Shown here: positions 1-9,223 of the stretch, in pieces
Layout: every line of letters starts with the position of its first letter
Position numbering within the stretch: position 1 is the first letter of the stretch
Origin: Blastocatellia bacterium
GTDB lineage: Bacteria; Acidobacteriota; Blastocatellia; UBA7656
Length of the DNA stretch: 64,000 nucleotides
Direction: 5' to 3'
Assembly (NCBI GenBank): GCA_035275065.1
Contig: DATENM010000044.1
Span: 62,001 to 126,000 of the forward strand
Program-made: the position numbers and the translations under genes
Notes under the pieces: model-generated
What the model was told of the DNA's origin: nothing
Databases searched by the model: none
The model's input: the letters and a program-made list of their open reading frames with translations, nothing else

Positions 1-80
1 CCTGTGCATGAAGGCAACGCTATGGCGCGAGTCCGCCGCATGCCGTTGTTAGCCTGCGGCTTATTTTAGTGGGGCTAAAA

Positions 81-1085
81 CTACAAAATCCCGATTTCCT
101 TGAGCCAGTTCTCCACGAGCGAAGGCCACATCGCCACCGGATGTTCGGTGCGCCTCAGGCCGAAGGCGTGCCCGCCCTTGGCAAAGAGATGGACCTCTGC
201 CGGGACGCCCGCGTCATCAAGGGCACGCGCATAAACCGTGCTGTTGCAGATGTCGTCCACCGGGTCATTCCACGCTTGCAACAGGAACGTCGGCGGCGTT
301 TGCTTTGTGATGTGTATGCCGGGATCGAGCGTCGCGCCGGCGCGGCACAGGTGACCCGGATAAAGCGCGACGGCGAAGTCGGGGCGGCTGCTTAGCTTGT
401 CGGCTTCATCGACCGGCTTGTATGTCGGCTTGAAGATGTTGCTGGTCTGCGCGACCAGATAGCCGCCTGCCGAGAAGCCTATTACACCAATCTTGTTGGG
501 GTCTAGGTTCAACTCCTTCACCCTCGCACGAACGAGCCTGATTGTTCTTTGCGCGTCCTGAAGTGCGCGGGGGACTTTGGGTGTGATGGCGCAATTGCAA
601 TCCTTGTCCCAGGAGTGATTACTTTTGGGAACGCGATACTTGAGCAAGACGCATGTAATGCCTTTGGCTGTCATCCAGTCACATATTTCAGTTCCTTCAA
701 GGTCCATCGCCAAAAGCTGGAATCCACCGCCGGGGAAAACCACCATTGACGCGCCGGTATTCTTACCCCTGGGCGGAAAGACCGTCATGGTTGGAGAGGT
801 TACGTCATAGACTACGGTGTAAGGCTGGCCCGCGACGACATCCGGAGCCTTCGTGACCTCAACTCTCTCGGCTGGTTGAGCGATATCCGCCATATCCGGC
901 GCGCCGTTCGGCCAGATCGGGATTTGTTTCAATCCTGAAGGCGGCTGCCAAACGCCGACCTTCCTGACATCTGCTTGTTGCTGATTTGATCTCGTCGGCC
1001 TATTCGCTTGCGCCGACTCGGCGACGCCGGCCGCCAAGCCCGACAATCCCAAGGCGCATACAAGCATTAGCAAAGTTCGGCGCAC
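81..1085 (-). CDS. Secreted alpha/beta hydrolase, acetyl-esterase-like
   Basis: A 334-aa serine hydrolase of the alpha/beta fold, probably an exported carbohydrate or xylan deacetylase. The nucleophile elbow GFSAGG, an acid region WNDPVDD and the histidine motif GGHAFG appear in the expected order, and an oxyanion-type FPGGGF motif lies before them. The N-terminus is a signal peptide (RRTLLMLVCALGLSG). I chose the GTG at 1085 because AGGGAGGA (1093-1100) sits just upstream; the longer frame to 1154 would put residues in front of the signal peptide. Substrate is not deducible. It stands alone, with no operon partner visible. Confidence 0.85.
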   Translation of the reverse strand: MRRTLLMLVCALGLSGLAAGVAESAQANRPTRSNQQQADVRKVGVWQPPSGLKQIPIWPNGAPDMADIAQPAERVEVTKAPDVVAGQPYTVVYDVTSPTMTVFPPRGKNTGASMVVFPGGGFQLLAMDLEGTEICDWMTAKGITCVLLKYRVPKSNHSWDKDCNCAITPKVPRALQDAQRTIRLVRARVKELNLDPNKIGVIGFSAGGYLVAQTSNIFKPTYKPVDEADKLSSRPDFAVALYPGHLCRAGATLDPGIHITKQTPPTFLLQAWNDPVDDICNSTVYARALDDAGVPAEVHLFAKGGHAFGLRRTEHPVAMWPSLVENWLKEIGIL

Positions 1086-1521
1086 TATCGATTCCTCCCT
1101 GACTAAATGGACATTGGCGGCGATCCCCCGATGATTCGCAAAGAACAATCGCAAGGGATGCTATTCCGCAGGCTAACGCCGCACGTCACCGGGCGCGCGA
1201 ACGGCAGCATATTGCAAGTCACATTGCATTGCAAACCGGGCCGCGCGGCGTAGGTCCTGCCACGCGGCCCAGCTGTGGGCATCGCTGCCCTGATTATCAC
1301 TTCCACCGCCTGTGGCTCGTGCGGCCCTGATTGCGGTAGGCGAGAAAGCAGCGCGGCGTCACGGCTTCGCCTCGCTGTCGGTTCTGGCTCTGGCGAAGGC
1401 GTCGAGGATCGCCCTGGCGTTCGCCTTGAGCCTGTTGGCTTCCACGTCGCCGCCGTTGTCGATCACGTCCAGCCCTCTGCTCGCAGGCAATCAAGGCCGC
1501 TCGGCGCAGTTCTCGTCATAC
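1086..1521. other. Spacer, mostly without a recognisable gene
   Basis: This 436-bp stretch lies between two leftward genes. It holds the ribosome binding site of the hydrolase (1093-1100) and, at 1359-1490, a short open stretch with coding-like composition that is listed separately. I see no hairpin with a T tract, no tRNA and no other gene. Confidence 0.5.
1359..1490 (-). pseudogene. Possible 3' remnant of a decayed gene
   Basis: This frame reads 43 codons to a stop and shows the strong G/C third-position bias of real genes here (for example ctg gac gtg atc gac, then gcg atc ctc gac gcc ttc). It has no Shine-Dalgarno site, and an in-frame stop lies just upstream of its only possible TTG start, so it reads like the tail of a degraded gene. 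The sequence around LDVIDNGGDVEANRL matches no family I recognise. It could be chance. Confidence 0.25.
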
Positions 1522-2670
1522 TTACGGGACAGGCGTGATCGTGCCGAACAGCCCATGCTGTTCGTCGTCGATGCCGGCGGTGAAATAGAGGGTGTTTGTC
1601 GGCCCGGCGCTGCCTCCATTGCCGAAGCCCAGAGCCCAGAGCCCATCAATGGTTATCGGCTGGTTGCTGGTATTGAGCAGAAAGCCGCGGAAGTTTCCGG
1701 TCTTCAGATCGAAGACGGCAATCTGGCCGCTGCCGAACTGGCCGATCAACACTTCGTTGCTGACGCCGAACGCGCCCGGCCCGCCGACGGCGGGGCCGCC
1801 GCTGAAACCCGGCGGCGGAATTACCACGCCCCAGGGCGCATTCATCCACATGCCGGATTGCAGGCGCAGCAACAGATGACCCGCCGAGTCGAAGGCATCG
1901 ACATAGCCGAGTCCCGGCCCGGCAACCTCGTCCTCTTTATCGGCGTCCTGTTTGGCATAGGTGACAAAGAGCATGCCGCCCGCCGCTTGCACGTTGAAGG
2001 GGGCGAAGCCTGCCGGCACCGCCGGGTCGGAAAAGGCCCCTGCCGGCAGCGTCACCAGCATATAGTTCCGATCAAAGACTTCGACCGTGCCCGCGTAAAA
2101 ATTGGCGGCATAAAGGTAGTTGACGCCATTGATTTGCGCGATGGTGATTCCCTTATAGATCGCTGAACCGTTGCGGTTCACCCGCAAGACGGCGCTGGTG
2201 CCGCTGCTCCAACCGGAGATCGTTCCCTCTTCGGTGTCAAAGATGAAGCGGTCGCCAAAGAAGTCTGAGCTGGTGCCGTTGAAGACGACGCCTGTAGGCG
2301 AAGCCGGCGGCGTCCCTCCGGGTTGCACAGGGATCGTCACGACCAGCGGCACAATGCCGCCCGAGCCGTTATACAGCGTCGAAACCCCTGTGCCGTTATC
2401 GGCCACCCACCACGGGCTGCTTGAGCTGCGCGCCAATCCCCAGGGATTAACCAGGTTCGGATCGGTCGTCGGGGCCATTCCGGGCACGTCCGAAACCAGG
2501 TTGGTCTGTTGATAATGCTGCGCCGCGGCGTTCGTTGAAAGACAGAGCGTCATTCCAACCGTCAGCGCAAAGGTGATGACGGTCATCAGAAACCTTCGGG
2601 TCGAAGATAACCGATTTGCTTTGTGATCTACGGTAACTTGTTCAGGTGAGCGGAAAAGGTTGGTGGACAT
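1522..2670 (-). CDS. TIGR03118 family secreted protein
   Basis: A 382-aa exported protein of the TIGR03118 family, probably a six-bladed beta-propeller of unknown function. Family-like segments are the opening TNLVSDVPGMAPTTDPNLVNPWG, split here as QTNLVSDVPG and DPNLVNPWGLA, then FIFDTEEGTISGW, LYAANF and the closing LYFTAGIDDEQHGLFG. A hydrophobic export segment (FLMTVITFALTVGMTL) follows a charged start of about 30 residues. The start at 2670 is preferred because GAGGG lies six bases upstream; an upstream ATG at 2703 has no such site. The gene lies downstream of a strong hairpin and is probably transcribed alone. Confidence 0.85.
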   Translation of the reverse strand: MSTNLFRSPEQVTVDHKANRLSSTRRFLMTVITFALTVGMTLCLSTNAAAQHYQQTNLVSDVPGMAPTTDPNLVNPWGLARSSSSPWWVADNGTGVSTLYNGSGGIVPLVVTIPVQPGGTPPASPTGVVFNGTSSDFFGDRFIFDTEEGTISGWSSGTSAVLRVNRNGSAIYKGITIAQINGVNYLYAANFYAGTVEVFDRNYMLVTLPAGAFSDPAVPAGFAPFNVQAAGGMLFVTYAKQDADKEDEVAGPGLGYVDAFDSAGHLLLRLQSGMWMNAPWGVVIPPPGFSGGPAVGGPGAFGVSNEVLIGQFGSGQIAVFDLKTGNFRGFLLNTSNQPITIDGLWALGFGNGGSAGPTNTLYFTAGIDDEQHGLFGTITPVP

Positions 2671-2810
2671 AGAGGTCCCTCGACTTTCGATTGACGAAAT
2701 CAAGCGTCCACCGATAGTGAGGAAAGAAAATTTTCTCTCTAACCCAATGGCAAGTCAATGTAATGCGGAATTCTTTGCTGAACACGCGCCGAGATCATCA
2801 ACATGAAACA

Positions 2811-2854
2811 CGCGCCGGGCACGCATAGCTTTTGGGTTATGCGTGCCCGGCGCG
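2811..2854. terminator. 17-bp perfect stem, transcription-terminator-like
   Basis: Arms at 2811-2827 (CGCGCCGGGCACGCATA) and 2838-2854 pair perfectly around a 10-nt loop. It lies after the stop of the leftward gene at 2919 and before the start at 2670. No clear T tract follows on the minus strand, so it may be a processing or attenuation hairpin instead of a classic intrinsic terminator. Confidence 0.6.
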
Positions 2855-2918
2855 GTGGATTCTCACTTGCGTCCTTGCTAGTCTCAAGCGTTCAACGATA
2901 CAGCCATTCTTATCGCCC

Positions 2919-3764
2919 TTAGCGCCGGGTCATGCCTTCAATAGAAACCGTGTATTCCTTCTTCTCCGCGTCGTACTTGATGCTGTACTGCGTCGGGTAG
3001 TAACCCGGCTTTGCGTAGCGCGCCGGCAGCTTGATCGGCTCGGTCATATTCGGCTTCGTCAACAGGTAAGCCCTGGTGATCATCGGCTCGACAAAGATGA
3101 TTCGCCCGTCATAGCTGCCGTAGAGCATGGTCTTGGTGAACGCCTGCCCGTGGAACTCGTGCGATAGGGGATCGATCCAGTGCGCCCCCATCTGCGGCAC
3201 TTCCGAATCGGGCGCGTAGACATAGCCTTCGGGCACAAACTCGGCTGACGGACGTCGCTTTGTCTTGATCAGGTCGTCGCCCTGTGCCGTGATGCTGGTG
3301 CGCTCCTGCTCGCTGATCAAGTAAAAGTGAAAGTCAAAGTGTTGGACCGTGTAGATATTGTCGGGCTCGTGCCCGTGCGGGTTCCAATTGATCATGATGT
3401 GATCGAACGGCGCGGCCTGCGGCGGCAGCGCAAGCACGTGCTCCGTGCCGTGCTGGCCATGCGGAAGGTCTGTGGGCAGGCCGTCGAGCGCCGCTTCATC
3501 GAAGGTCACGCCGATGGCCGTCGGGTTGCCGTCACGGTCGAGCTTTACCCAGGGGCGTGCCGCACCCTTGCCCAGAGGCCGGGCGGCGCCGGCCACGAAA
3601 GCCGGCGCTCCCGGCATTGCTCCCTTACCGGCATCGGCGCTCATTGCATACACCGGAGAAGCCGTAGCCCGCTGGTTCCCTGCGCTCTGCCCAAGAGCCA
3701 TCGGGCTGATGGCGAATAGGATCAGAGGCACACTCAAAATTTCTATCACTCTGTAAGTCATCAT
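2919..3764 (-). CDS. Secreted TTHB210-like (DUF5602) domain protein
   Basis: A 281-aa exported protein resembling the TTHB210-like/DUF5602 family. Histidine-rich strands such as MINWNPHGHEP, QHFDFHFY and GAHWIDPLSHEF fit a metal- or ligand-binding beta fold; the function is unknown. The N-terminus carries a signal peptide that ends near SPMALGQ. AAGGAGG at 3771-3777 supports the ATGATG start at 3761/3764. The family name comes from motif memory and is less certain than the export prediction. Confidence 0.7.
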   Translation of the reverse strand: MMTYRVIEILSVPLILFAISPMALGQSAGNQRATASPVYAMSADAGKGAMPGAPAFVAGAARPLGKGAARPWVKLDRDGNPTAIGVTFDEAALDGLPTDLPHGQHGTEHVLALPPQAAPFDHIMINWNPHGHEPDNIYTVQHFDFHFYLISEQERTSITAQGDDLIKTKRRPSAEFVPEGYVYAPDSEVPQMGAHWIDPLSHEFHGQAFTKTMLYGSYDGRIIFVEPMITRAYLLTKPNMTEPIKLPARYAKPGYYPTQYSIKYDAEKKEYTVSIEGMTRR

Positions 3765-3830
3765 TCTCTACCTCCTTCACCTGATAACGCGCATTTCTTA
3801 GCCGAAAGGTATCAGGGCGTTCGCGAGCGC

Positions 3831-3860
3831 AGCCGGCGGCGCGCCAGCCGGCGGTGCGCC
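3831..3860. repeat. 15-bp tandem duplication inside a GC-rich stem
   Basis: AGCCGGCGGCGCGCC (3831-3845) is followed directly by AGCCGGCGGTGCGCC (3846-3860), with 14 of 15 bases identical. The pair is flanked by CGCGAGCGC (3822-3830) and its inverse at 3861-3869, so the unit can fold into a hairpin just ahead of the DUF1206 gene. Confidence 0.7.
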
Positions 3861-3890
3861 GCGCTCGCGGTCTGCGGTATGCTATTTCCT

Positions 3891-4712
3891 ATGGCAAAAG
3901 GCAAGACTTCAAGAAAGCCCGTGCAGTCATGGATCGAGCGCCTCGCGCGTTTCGGCTATGCGACGAAGGGCGCGGTTTACATCCTGATTGGCGTGCTCGC
4001 CGTGTTCGCCGCGCTCAGTTCGGGCGGGCAGGTGACCGACACGCGCGGCGCGTTCCACGCCATCTACTCAGAGCCATTTGGACAGGCGTTGCTCGGCGCG
4101 GTGGCCGTCGGGCTTGCGGCCTACGCCCTCTGGCGGATTGCCCAGGCCATCGCCGACGCCGAAGGCAAGGGCAAAGATTTGAAGGGCATGGCGATACGAT
4201 TCGGCTACGCATGCAGCGGCCTGCTGCACGCCGGACTGGCCTTCAGCGCCGCGCGGCTCCTGTTCGGCGAGCATCAGCAGAATAGCGAGCAAGAGCACAA
4301 GGAGCGCGCCGCGCAGGTCATTCACCTGCCTTTCGGAGCCTTGCTCGTCGGCCTGGCCGGCGCGGGCTTTATCGGCTTCGGGGCCTACCAGATTTACAAA
4401 GGTTACAAATGCAAGTTCCGCAAGCGGCTCGAAGTCAGCGCCATGAGCAAACGTGAAGAGCGATGGGTGATGCGCGTCGGCCAGTACGGGCTGGCGGCGC
4501 GTGGCGTCGTCTTCGGCATCATCGGTTATTACCTGATCCACGCGGCGCTGCAATACGACCCTGCCGAAGTGCGCGGCATCAGCGGCGCGTTACAAACGCT
4601 CGCCGCGCAGCCATTCGGCAAGGTGTTGCTCGGCGTCACCGCTGCCGGGCTGGCCTTCTACGGACTCTACATGCTGGTCGAAGCCAAGTATCATCGCATC
4701 CGCACGAGCTGA
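3891..4712 (+). CDS. DUF1206 integral membrane protein
   Basis: A 273-aa inner-membrane protein built from three DUF1206 repeats, each a pair of membrane helices. The repeat openings are visible: RFGYATKGAVYILIGVLA, then RFGYACSGLLHAGLAF, then QYGLAARGVVFGIIGYYL, and second helices begin with similar PFG...LLG..A.GL segments. The family has no assigned biochemical role. The start at 3891 (MAKGKTS) gives the usual charged N-terminus; ATG at 3879 is also possible, and neither has a good ribosome binding site. The gene lies alone after a GC-rich hairpin. Confidence 0.85.
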   Translation: MAKGKTSRKPVQSWIERLARFGYATKGAVYILIGVLAVFAALSSGGQVTDTRGAFHAIYSEPFGQALLGAVAVGLAAYALWRIAQAIADAEGKGKDLKGMAIRFGYACSGLLHAGLAFSAARLLFGEHQQNSEQEHKERAAQVIHLPFGALLVGLAGAGFIGFGAYQIYKGYKCKFRKRLEVSAMSKREERWVMRVGQYGLAARGVVFGIIGYYLIHAALQYDPAEVRGISGALQTLAAQPFGKVLLGVTAAGLAFYGLYMLVEAKYHRIRTS

Positions 4713-4900
4713 GCCTGCAAGGCTTGAGGCGAATGCCGAGCCGACACCGCCGCGGGCCGGCGATTGGCTCATGCAGTTGACCATCGGTTGACCGCCTGTT
4801 TAAACTTACCCATCCAATCGCTTTGCCAACGGACGCGCAATCGGCTGAGTGCCATCGATCTTCTTCCAACTTTAATCCTGTAGACCTGGAACGGTTGCTA

Positions 4901-6424
4901 ATGAAGAGATACCAAAGCCTGTTGCCGTTGATCCTGGCGGCACTCGCCTGTGGCTTCTGCGCCGGCTGCAAGCGTCACCCGTCCACACCGACCCTGGAAG
5001 CTCTCGACCCGATAGACCGGCGTTCCGACTTACCCATCAGCGCGCCCATTCAGAGGGACCTGGCCGACATCCAGGCCGGCGGCACACTGACCGTCCTCGC
5101 CCCCTACAATTCGACCTCCTATTTCATCTACCGGGGCGAGCCGTTCGGCTACGAATACGAGTTGCTTCAGCAATTCACCAGAGAGCAGGGCTTGCAGTTG
5201 AAGATGGTCGTCGTGACCGACATGAAGAGCATCTATTCGCTGCTCAACAGCGGCGACGGCGACATCGCCGCCGGGCGGCTGGTGCCGACCCCTGAAGACG
5301 CAGGCCGGGTCGCTTTCACGCATGCGCTCTACCGCACAGAGCCGGCGCTGGTGCAGCAAGAAGCGCCACCGGCGCGGGCCGGCAAGGGCGCCGAGAAGGC
5401 ACTCGAACCGGGACCCGCGGACCCGACCCCTGAGATAGACATACAGGCGCGTCTGGTCAACCAGCCATCGGAGCTGGCCGGGCAGAAGGTCACGGTGCCT
5501 GAGAAGTCACCCTACCACCGGACGCTGGTCGAGCTGGCCGATCAAATCTCCGGCGACATCACCGTCGTCGAGATGGGCGGCGAGATTCAGGACGAGGCGC
5601 TGGCGCAGAAGGTGGCGCGCGGCGAGGTGCAGTTCACGGTCATGCAAAATAACCTGGCCGAGCTGAAAGAAGCCGAGTTCAAGAACCTCAAGGTGCGCCC
5701 CATCATCGGGCGCTCGCACAGCGTCACCTGGGCAGTGCGGAAAAACGCGCCGGCCTTATTGAGCAGGCTGAACGACTGGATCGAGCGGAAGCAGAACGGC
5801 TCGCTGTTCGACCGTCTCTACCAGAAATATTTCATTGATCGCCGCAGCTACCTGGAGCGCGTCCAGAGTAAGTACCTGACCTCGCAGACCGGCAAGCTCT
5901 GCGAATACGACGACCTGTTGAAGCACTATGGGGCAGAGCTGAACTGGGACTGGCGGATGCTGGCCTCGCAAGCCTTCCAGGAGTCGCGCTTCAAGCCCGA
6001 CGCGCGCTCCTGGGCGGGCGCGACCGGGCTGCTGCAACTGATGCCGGCAACGGCTAAACAGTATGGCGTACAGAACCTGCTCGACCCGGAGGAGAACGTG
6101 CAGGGGGCCGTCAAGTTCCTCAAGTGGCTGGCGCACTACTGGGAGGACCGCATCCCGGACGAGCAGGAGCGGCTGAAGTTCATCCTGGCGTCCTACAACT
6201 GCGGCCCCGGCCACGTTGACGACGCGCAACGCCTGACCGAAAAGTACGGCGGCAACCCGAAGTCGTGGGAAGATGTCTCTTACTGGCTGCTACAGAAGTC
6301 GTCGCACCAATACTCGACCGACCCGGTGGTGCGGTTCGGCTTCTGTCGCGGGCTTGAGCCGGTCAATTACGTGACCTTCATTCTCGAACGTTACAATCAT
6401 TACAAACAGTTCGTTACCGGCTGA
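4901..6424 (+). CDS. MltF-like lytic transglycosylase
   Basis: A 507-aa cell-envelope protein with the MltF architecture. A hydrophobic leader with cysteines (ALACGFCAGC) suggests a lipoprotein. A periplasmic solute-binding domain (family 3 type, about residues 60-320) follows, then a C-terminal SLT goose-lysozyme domain. The SLT motifs are present: catalytic Glu in SQAFQESRFKP, GATGLLQLMPATAKQYG, and ASYNCGPGHV. Such enzymes cleave peptidoglycan to 1,6-anhydro products. The start at 4901 precedes the leader; the open frame runs back to 4823 without a signal. It is convergent with the permease gene that ends at 6566. Confidence 0.9.
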   Translation: MKRYQSLLPLILAALACGFCAGCKRHPSTPTLEALDPIDRRSDLPISAPIQRDLADIQAGGTLTVLAPYNSTSYFIYRGEPFGYEYELLQQFTREQGLQLKMVVVTDMKSIYSLLNSGDGDIAAGRLVPTPEDAGRVAFTHALYRTEPALVQQEAPPARAGKGAEKALEPGPADPTPEIDIQARLVNQPSELAGQKVTVPEKSPYHRTLVELADQISGDITVVEMGGEIQDEALAQKVARGEVQFTVMQNNLAELKEAEFKNLKVRPIIGRSHSVTWAVRKNAPALLSRLNDWIERKQNGSLFDRLYQKYFIDRRSYLERVQSKYLTSQTGKLCEYDDLLKHYGAELNWDWRMLASQAFQESRFKPDARSWAGATGLLQLMPATAKQYGVQNLLDPEENVQGAVKFLKWLAHYWEDRIPDEQERLKFILASYNCGPGHVDDAQRLTEKYGGNPKSWEDVSYWLLQKSSHQYSTDPVVRFGFCRGLEPVNYVTFILERYNHYKQFVTG

Positions 6425-6473
6425 GACGTTCTTCTTCCATGCCAGCGGGCATTGTAAGCCGGATTTCAATCGG

Positions 6474-6533
6474 GTGTAGCGCAATCTGTTAGATTGCTCA
6501 TTGGCTCGCGCAATCTAACAGATTGCGCTACAC
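6474..6533. repeat. 24-bp palindrome, family A (GTAGCGCAATCTGTTAG)
   Basis: Arms at 6474-6497 and 6510-6533 are perfectly complementary. Each arm also contains its own dyad, CAATCT-GTT-AGATTG, so the element can form one long stem or two small ones. It sits between two convergent genes and could end both transcripts. A second member with paired base changes lies at 27877-27932. Confidence 0.85.
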
Positions 6534-6565
6534 GGCAAACGCAATCGAAATCCGCTGTAGGCCGT

Positions 6566-9220
6566 CTACTCTGCCCGCAAGGTGATCGCCGGGTCGACAC
6601 GCGCCGCGCGCCACGCCGGCACCCAGCAAGCGATTGCCGAAACGCTCGCCAGCAGCGCCATGACGCCGAGGTAGGTGAGCGGGTCGAGACGCGAGACGCC
6701 GAACAACAGCGACACCAGCGCCTGGCTGGCGGCCACCGCGCCGCTCACGCCGATGACGATGCCTATCATCGTCATGGTCATCCCCTGGCGAATGACCAGC
6801 GCCAGGATGTTGCCGCGGGTCGCGCCCAGCGCCAGGCGCACGCCGATCTCGCGCACCCGCTCGGTGACGCTGCCCGATAGCACACCGTAGATGCCCGTCG
6901 CCGCCAGCACCAGCGCCACGAGGCCGAACGCTTCAAAGAGGGTCAGCGCGAAGCGGCGCACGGCTGCCGAAGCGGCAAGCAGATCACTTAGGGTTACGAC
7001 CCGCACGATGGGCTGATCTTTATCCACAGACCAGATCGCTCGTCTGACGGCGGGCGCGAGCGCCGCCGCATCGCCGTGGGTGCGAACCACCAACCACCGC
7101 GCCTTATCCACGAAGAGCCACCACTGCGCCGGCGGCACGTAAACGGCGGCGGTTTGATCGACGGCGAGTGAGGTCTGTCTGACATTGCCGACGACGCCGA
7201 CGATGGTAAACCATGGCCCCTGGTTCGGGCCCATACGCAAGCGCTGGCCGATGGGGTCTTGATCGAGGAATTTGTTTTGCGCCAACGACTCGCTGATCAT
7301 CACAACGGGTGCCGCCGAGGCGGTGTCGTGCTCGTCGAGCAGCCGGCCACGCCGCAGCGGGATTGACATGGCTTCGAAGTAGCCGGGGCTGACCGCATAG
7401 CGCAGGCCGCTGAACTCGGCTTCGGAATCGGCGGTCGGGCTCGACTCGAAGTGGACGCCATAGCCATCTTCCAGGTCGCCGCTCAATGGCAACTGGCTGG
7501 TGAAGGCTGCCGCGGTGACGCCGGGGAGCTGGCGCAGGGCTTCCAGCGACTGCTCGAAGAAGCGCTGCGTCGTCTCCGCGTCGAAGCGCGGGCCGGCGGT
7601 CTGCACTTGCATGGCGAGCACGTGCGAGGTGTCGAATCCGGGATCAATCGCAAACAGACGTTGCATGCTGCGCAACAGCAGCCCGGCGCCGACCAGCAGC
7701 ACCAAGGCCAGCGCGACCTCGGCGACGACCAGCGTGCGGCGCGTCAACTGATGGCCGCTGGCCGTCCGCCTTGAGCTTTGCTGCAAGCTGCCGTGCAGGT
7801 CGCTGCGCGAAGCCTGTAGCGCCGGAACCAGCCCGATCACCAGCCCGATCAACGTCGTGACGGCGAAGGCGAAAGCGAAGACGCTGCCGTCGACGCCAAT
7901 CGCCTCGGCGCGCGGCAACCCCGGCGGGCTGAGCGCGACTAACGCCTGCACGCCGACTTCGGCCACCGCCATGCCGAGCACCCCGCCGATCAAGGCGAGC
8001 AGCAGGCTCTCGGTCAACAGTTGCCGCAGCAGCCGCGTGCGGCCCGCACCGAGCGCGACGCGCATGGCGAATTCGCCGCGCCGCTGTGCGCCGCGCGCCA
8101 AGAGCAGATTCGTCACGTTGACGCAGGCAATCACCAACACCAGCAAGACCGCGCCGACGACGGCCAGCAGCGCCGGTCGGACGCTGCCCGTGATGTCGTT
8201 TTGTAGCGAATTCACCATCAGCCCATTGCTAAGCGCGGCGTACGGCGGCCTGGCGAACTCCCGCACAGGTTCCTGAGCAATCGAATCCATTTCGCGCTTG
8301 GCCTGCTCGACTTCGACGCCCGGCCGCAGCCGCCCGACCATGCGCAGGTGATGGCCCCATTCCCGACTGTCGGGCGGCAACGCCTTGTCGTACTGCAACG
8401 GCGACCAAATTTCCGCCGTCGGCGTCAGCAGATTCTCGAAGCCGCCCGGCATCACGCCGATGACGGTGTAGAGGTTGCTGTCGAGCGTCACCTGCTGGCC
8501 GACGATCTGCGGATCGCCGCCGAAGCGCCGCCGCCACAGCGCGTCGTTGAGGATCACCTCGCGTGGGCCGCCGATTTGATCCTCCGCCGCCTCGAAGTCT
8601 CTACCGAGCGCAGGCTTTACGCCGAGCACGCGGAAGTAGTCGGCGCTGACGCGCTGCCCATTGAATCGTTCGGGCTCGGTCGTGCCGGTCAAGGTCGGCT
8701 GCCACGGCCGCATCACCGCCAGGTAATCGAAAGAGCGACTGCGCTCGGCCAGCTCACGATAGGTGCCGAAGGTGACGTAGAGGCGCGAGCCTTCGGCGCC
8801 GAAATCCCAGATCATCGCGATGCGGTCGGCATGCGGGTAAGGCAGCGGCTTGAAGAGGATCGGGTTGACGGCGCTGAAGATCGCCGTGCAAGCGCCAATG
8901 CCGAGCGCCAGCGTGACGACCGCCACGGCGGTGAACCCCGGAGACTTGGCGAGCACGCGCCCGGCGTAGCGCAAGTCCTGTAGCGTCGTCTCAATGAACG
9001 GCAAGCCGCGCCGTTCACGGTAGCGCTCCTTCACCTGCTCGACGCCGCCGAACTGGCGCAGGGCGGCGCGGCGCGCTTCGACGGGACTCATGCCGCGCCG
9101 CAGGTTCTCTTCGGTTTCCATCTCCAGGTGCGCGCTGATCTCTTCGTCTAGCTCACGCTCCAGCCGGGTCCTGAATAGCACCGCCCGCAGACGGTGAAAG
9201 AAGATGCGCAGTCCGTTCAT
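6566..9220 (-). CDS. ADOP-type ABC transporter permease, unit 1
   Basis: An 884-aa membrane protein of the acidobacterial duplicated orphan permease (ADOP, TIGR03434) type, with FtsX/MacB topology. In order: an N-terminal prefix of about 80 residues (ELDEEISAHLEMETEENLRRG), a first helix ([21 protein letters not shown]), a MacB-like periplasmic domain, FtsX helices (LVIACVNVTNLLLARG), a second periplasmic domain, and a terminal FtsX set ending AARVDPAITLRAE. No ATPase gene lies nearby, as is usual for these orphan permeases. It begins three bases after the PadR stop, so the two are co-transcribed. Substrate is unknown. Confidence 0.93.
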   Translation of the reverse strand: MNGLRIFFHRLRAVLFRTRLERELDEEISAHLEMETEENLRRGMSPVEARRAALRQFGGVEQVKERYRERRGLPFIETTLQDLRYAGRVLAKSPGFTAVAVVTLALGIGACTAIFSAVNPILFKPLPYPHADRIAMIWDFGAEGSRLYVTFGTYRELAERSRSFDYLAVMRPWQPTLTGTTEPERFNGQRVSADYFRVLGVKPALGRDFEAAEDQIGGPREVILNDALWRRRFGGDPQIVGQQVTLDSNLYTVIGVMPGGFENLLTPTAEIWSPLQYDKALPPDSREWGHHLRMVGRLRPGVEVEQAKREMDSIAQEPVREFARPPYAALSNGLMVNSLQNDITGSVRPALLAVVGAVLLVLVIACVNVTNLLLARGAQRRGEFAMRVALGAGRTRLLRQLLTESLLLALIGGVLGMAVAEVGVQALVALSPPGLPRAEAIGVDGSVFAFAFAVTTLIGLVIGLVPALQASRSDLHGSLQQSSRRTASGHQLTRRTLVVAEVALALVLLVGAGLLLRSMQRLFAIDPGFDTSHVLAMQVQTAGPRFDAETTQRFFEQSLEALRQLPGVTAAAFTSQLPLSGDLEDGYGVHFESSPTADSEAEFSGLRYAVSPGYFEAMSIPLRRGRLLDEHDTASAAPVVMISESLAQNKFLDQDPIGQRLRMGPNQGPWFTIVGVVGNVRQTSLAVDQTAAVYVPPAQWWLFVDKARWLVVRTHGDAAALAPAVRRAIWSVDKDQPIVRVVTLSDLLAASAAVRRFALTLFEAFGLVALVLAATGIYGVLSGSVTERVREIGVRLALGATRGNILALVIRQGMTMTMIGIVIGVSGAVAASQALVSLLFGVSRLDPLTYLGVMALLASVSAIACWVPAWRAARVDPAITLRAE

Positions 9221-9223
9221 CGC

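Noticed and set aside
1..69. Open reading to a TAG at 67-69 that could be the tail of an upstream gene
   Set aside because: Only 22 codons are visible and none form a motif, so no claim can be made.
4775..4800. Paired TTGACC boxes before the MltF gene as a promoter
   Set aside because: The only -10 at proper spacing is TTAAAC, a poor match, so it is not listed as a feature.
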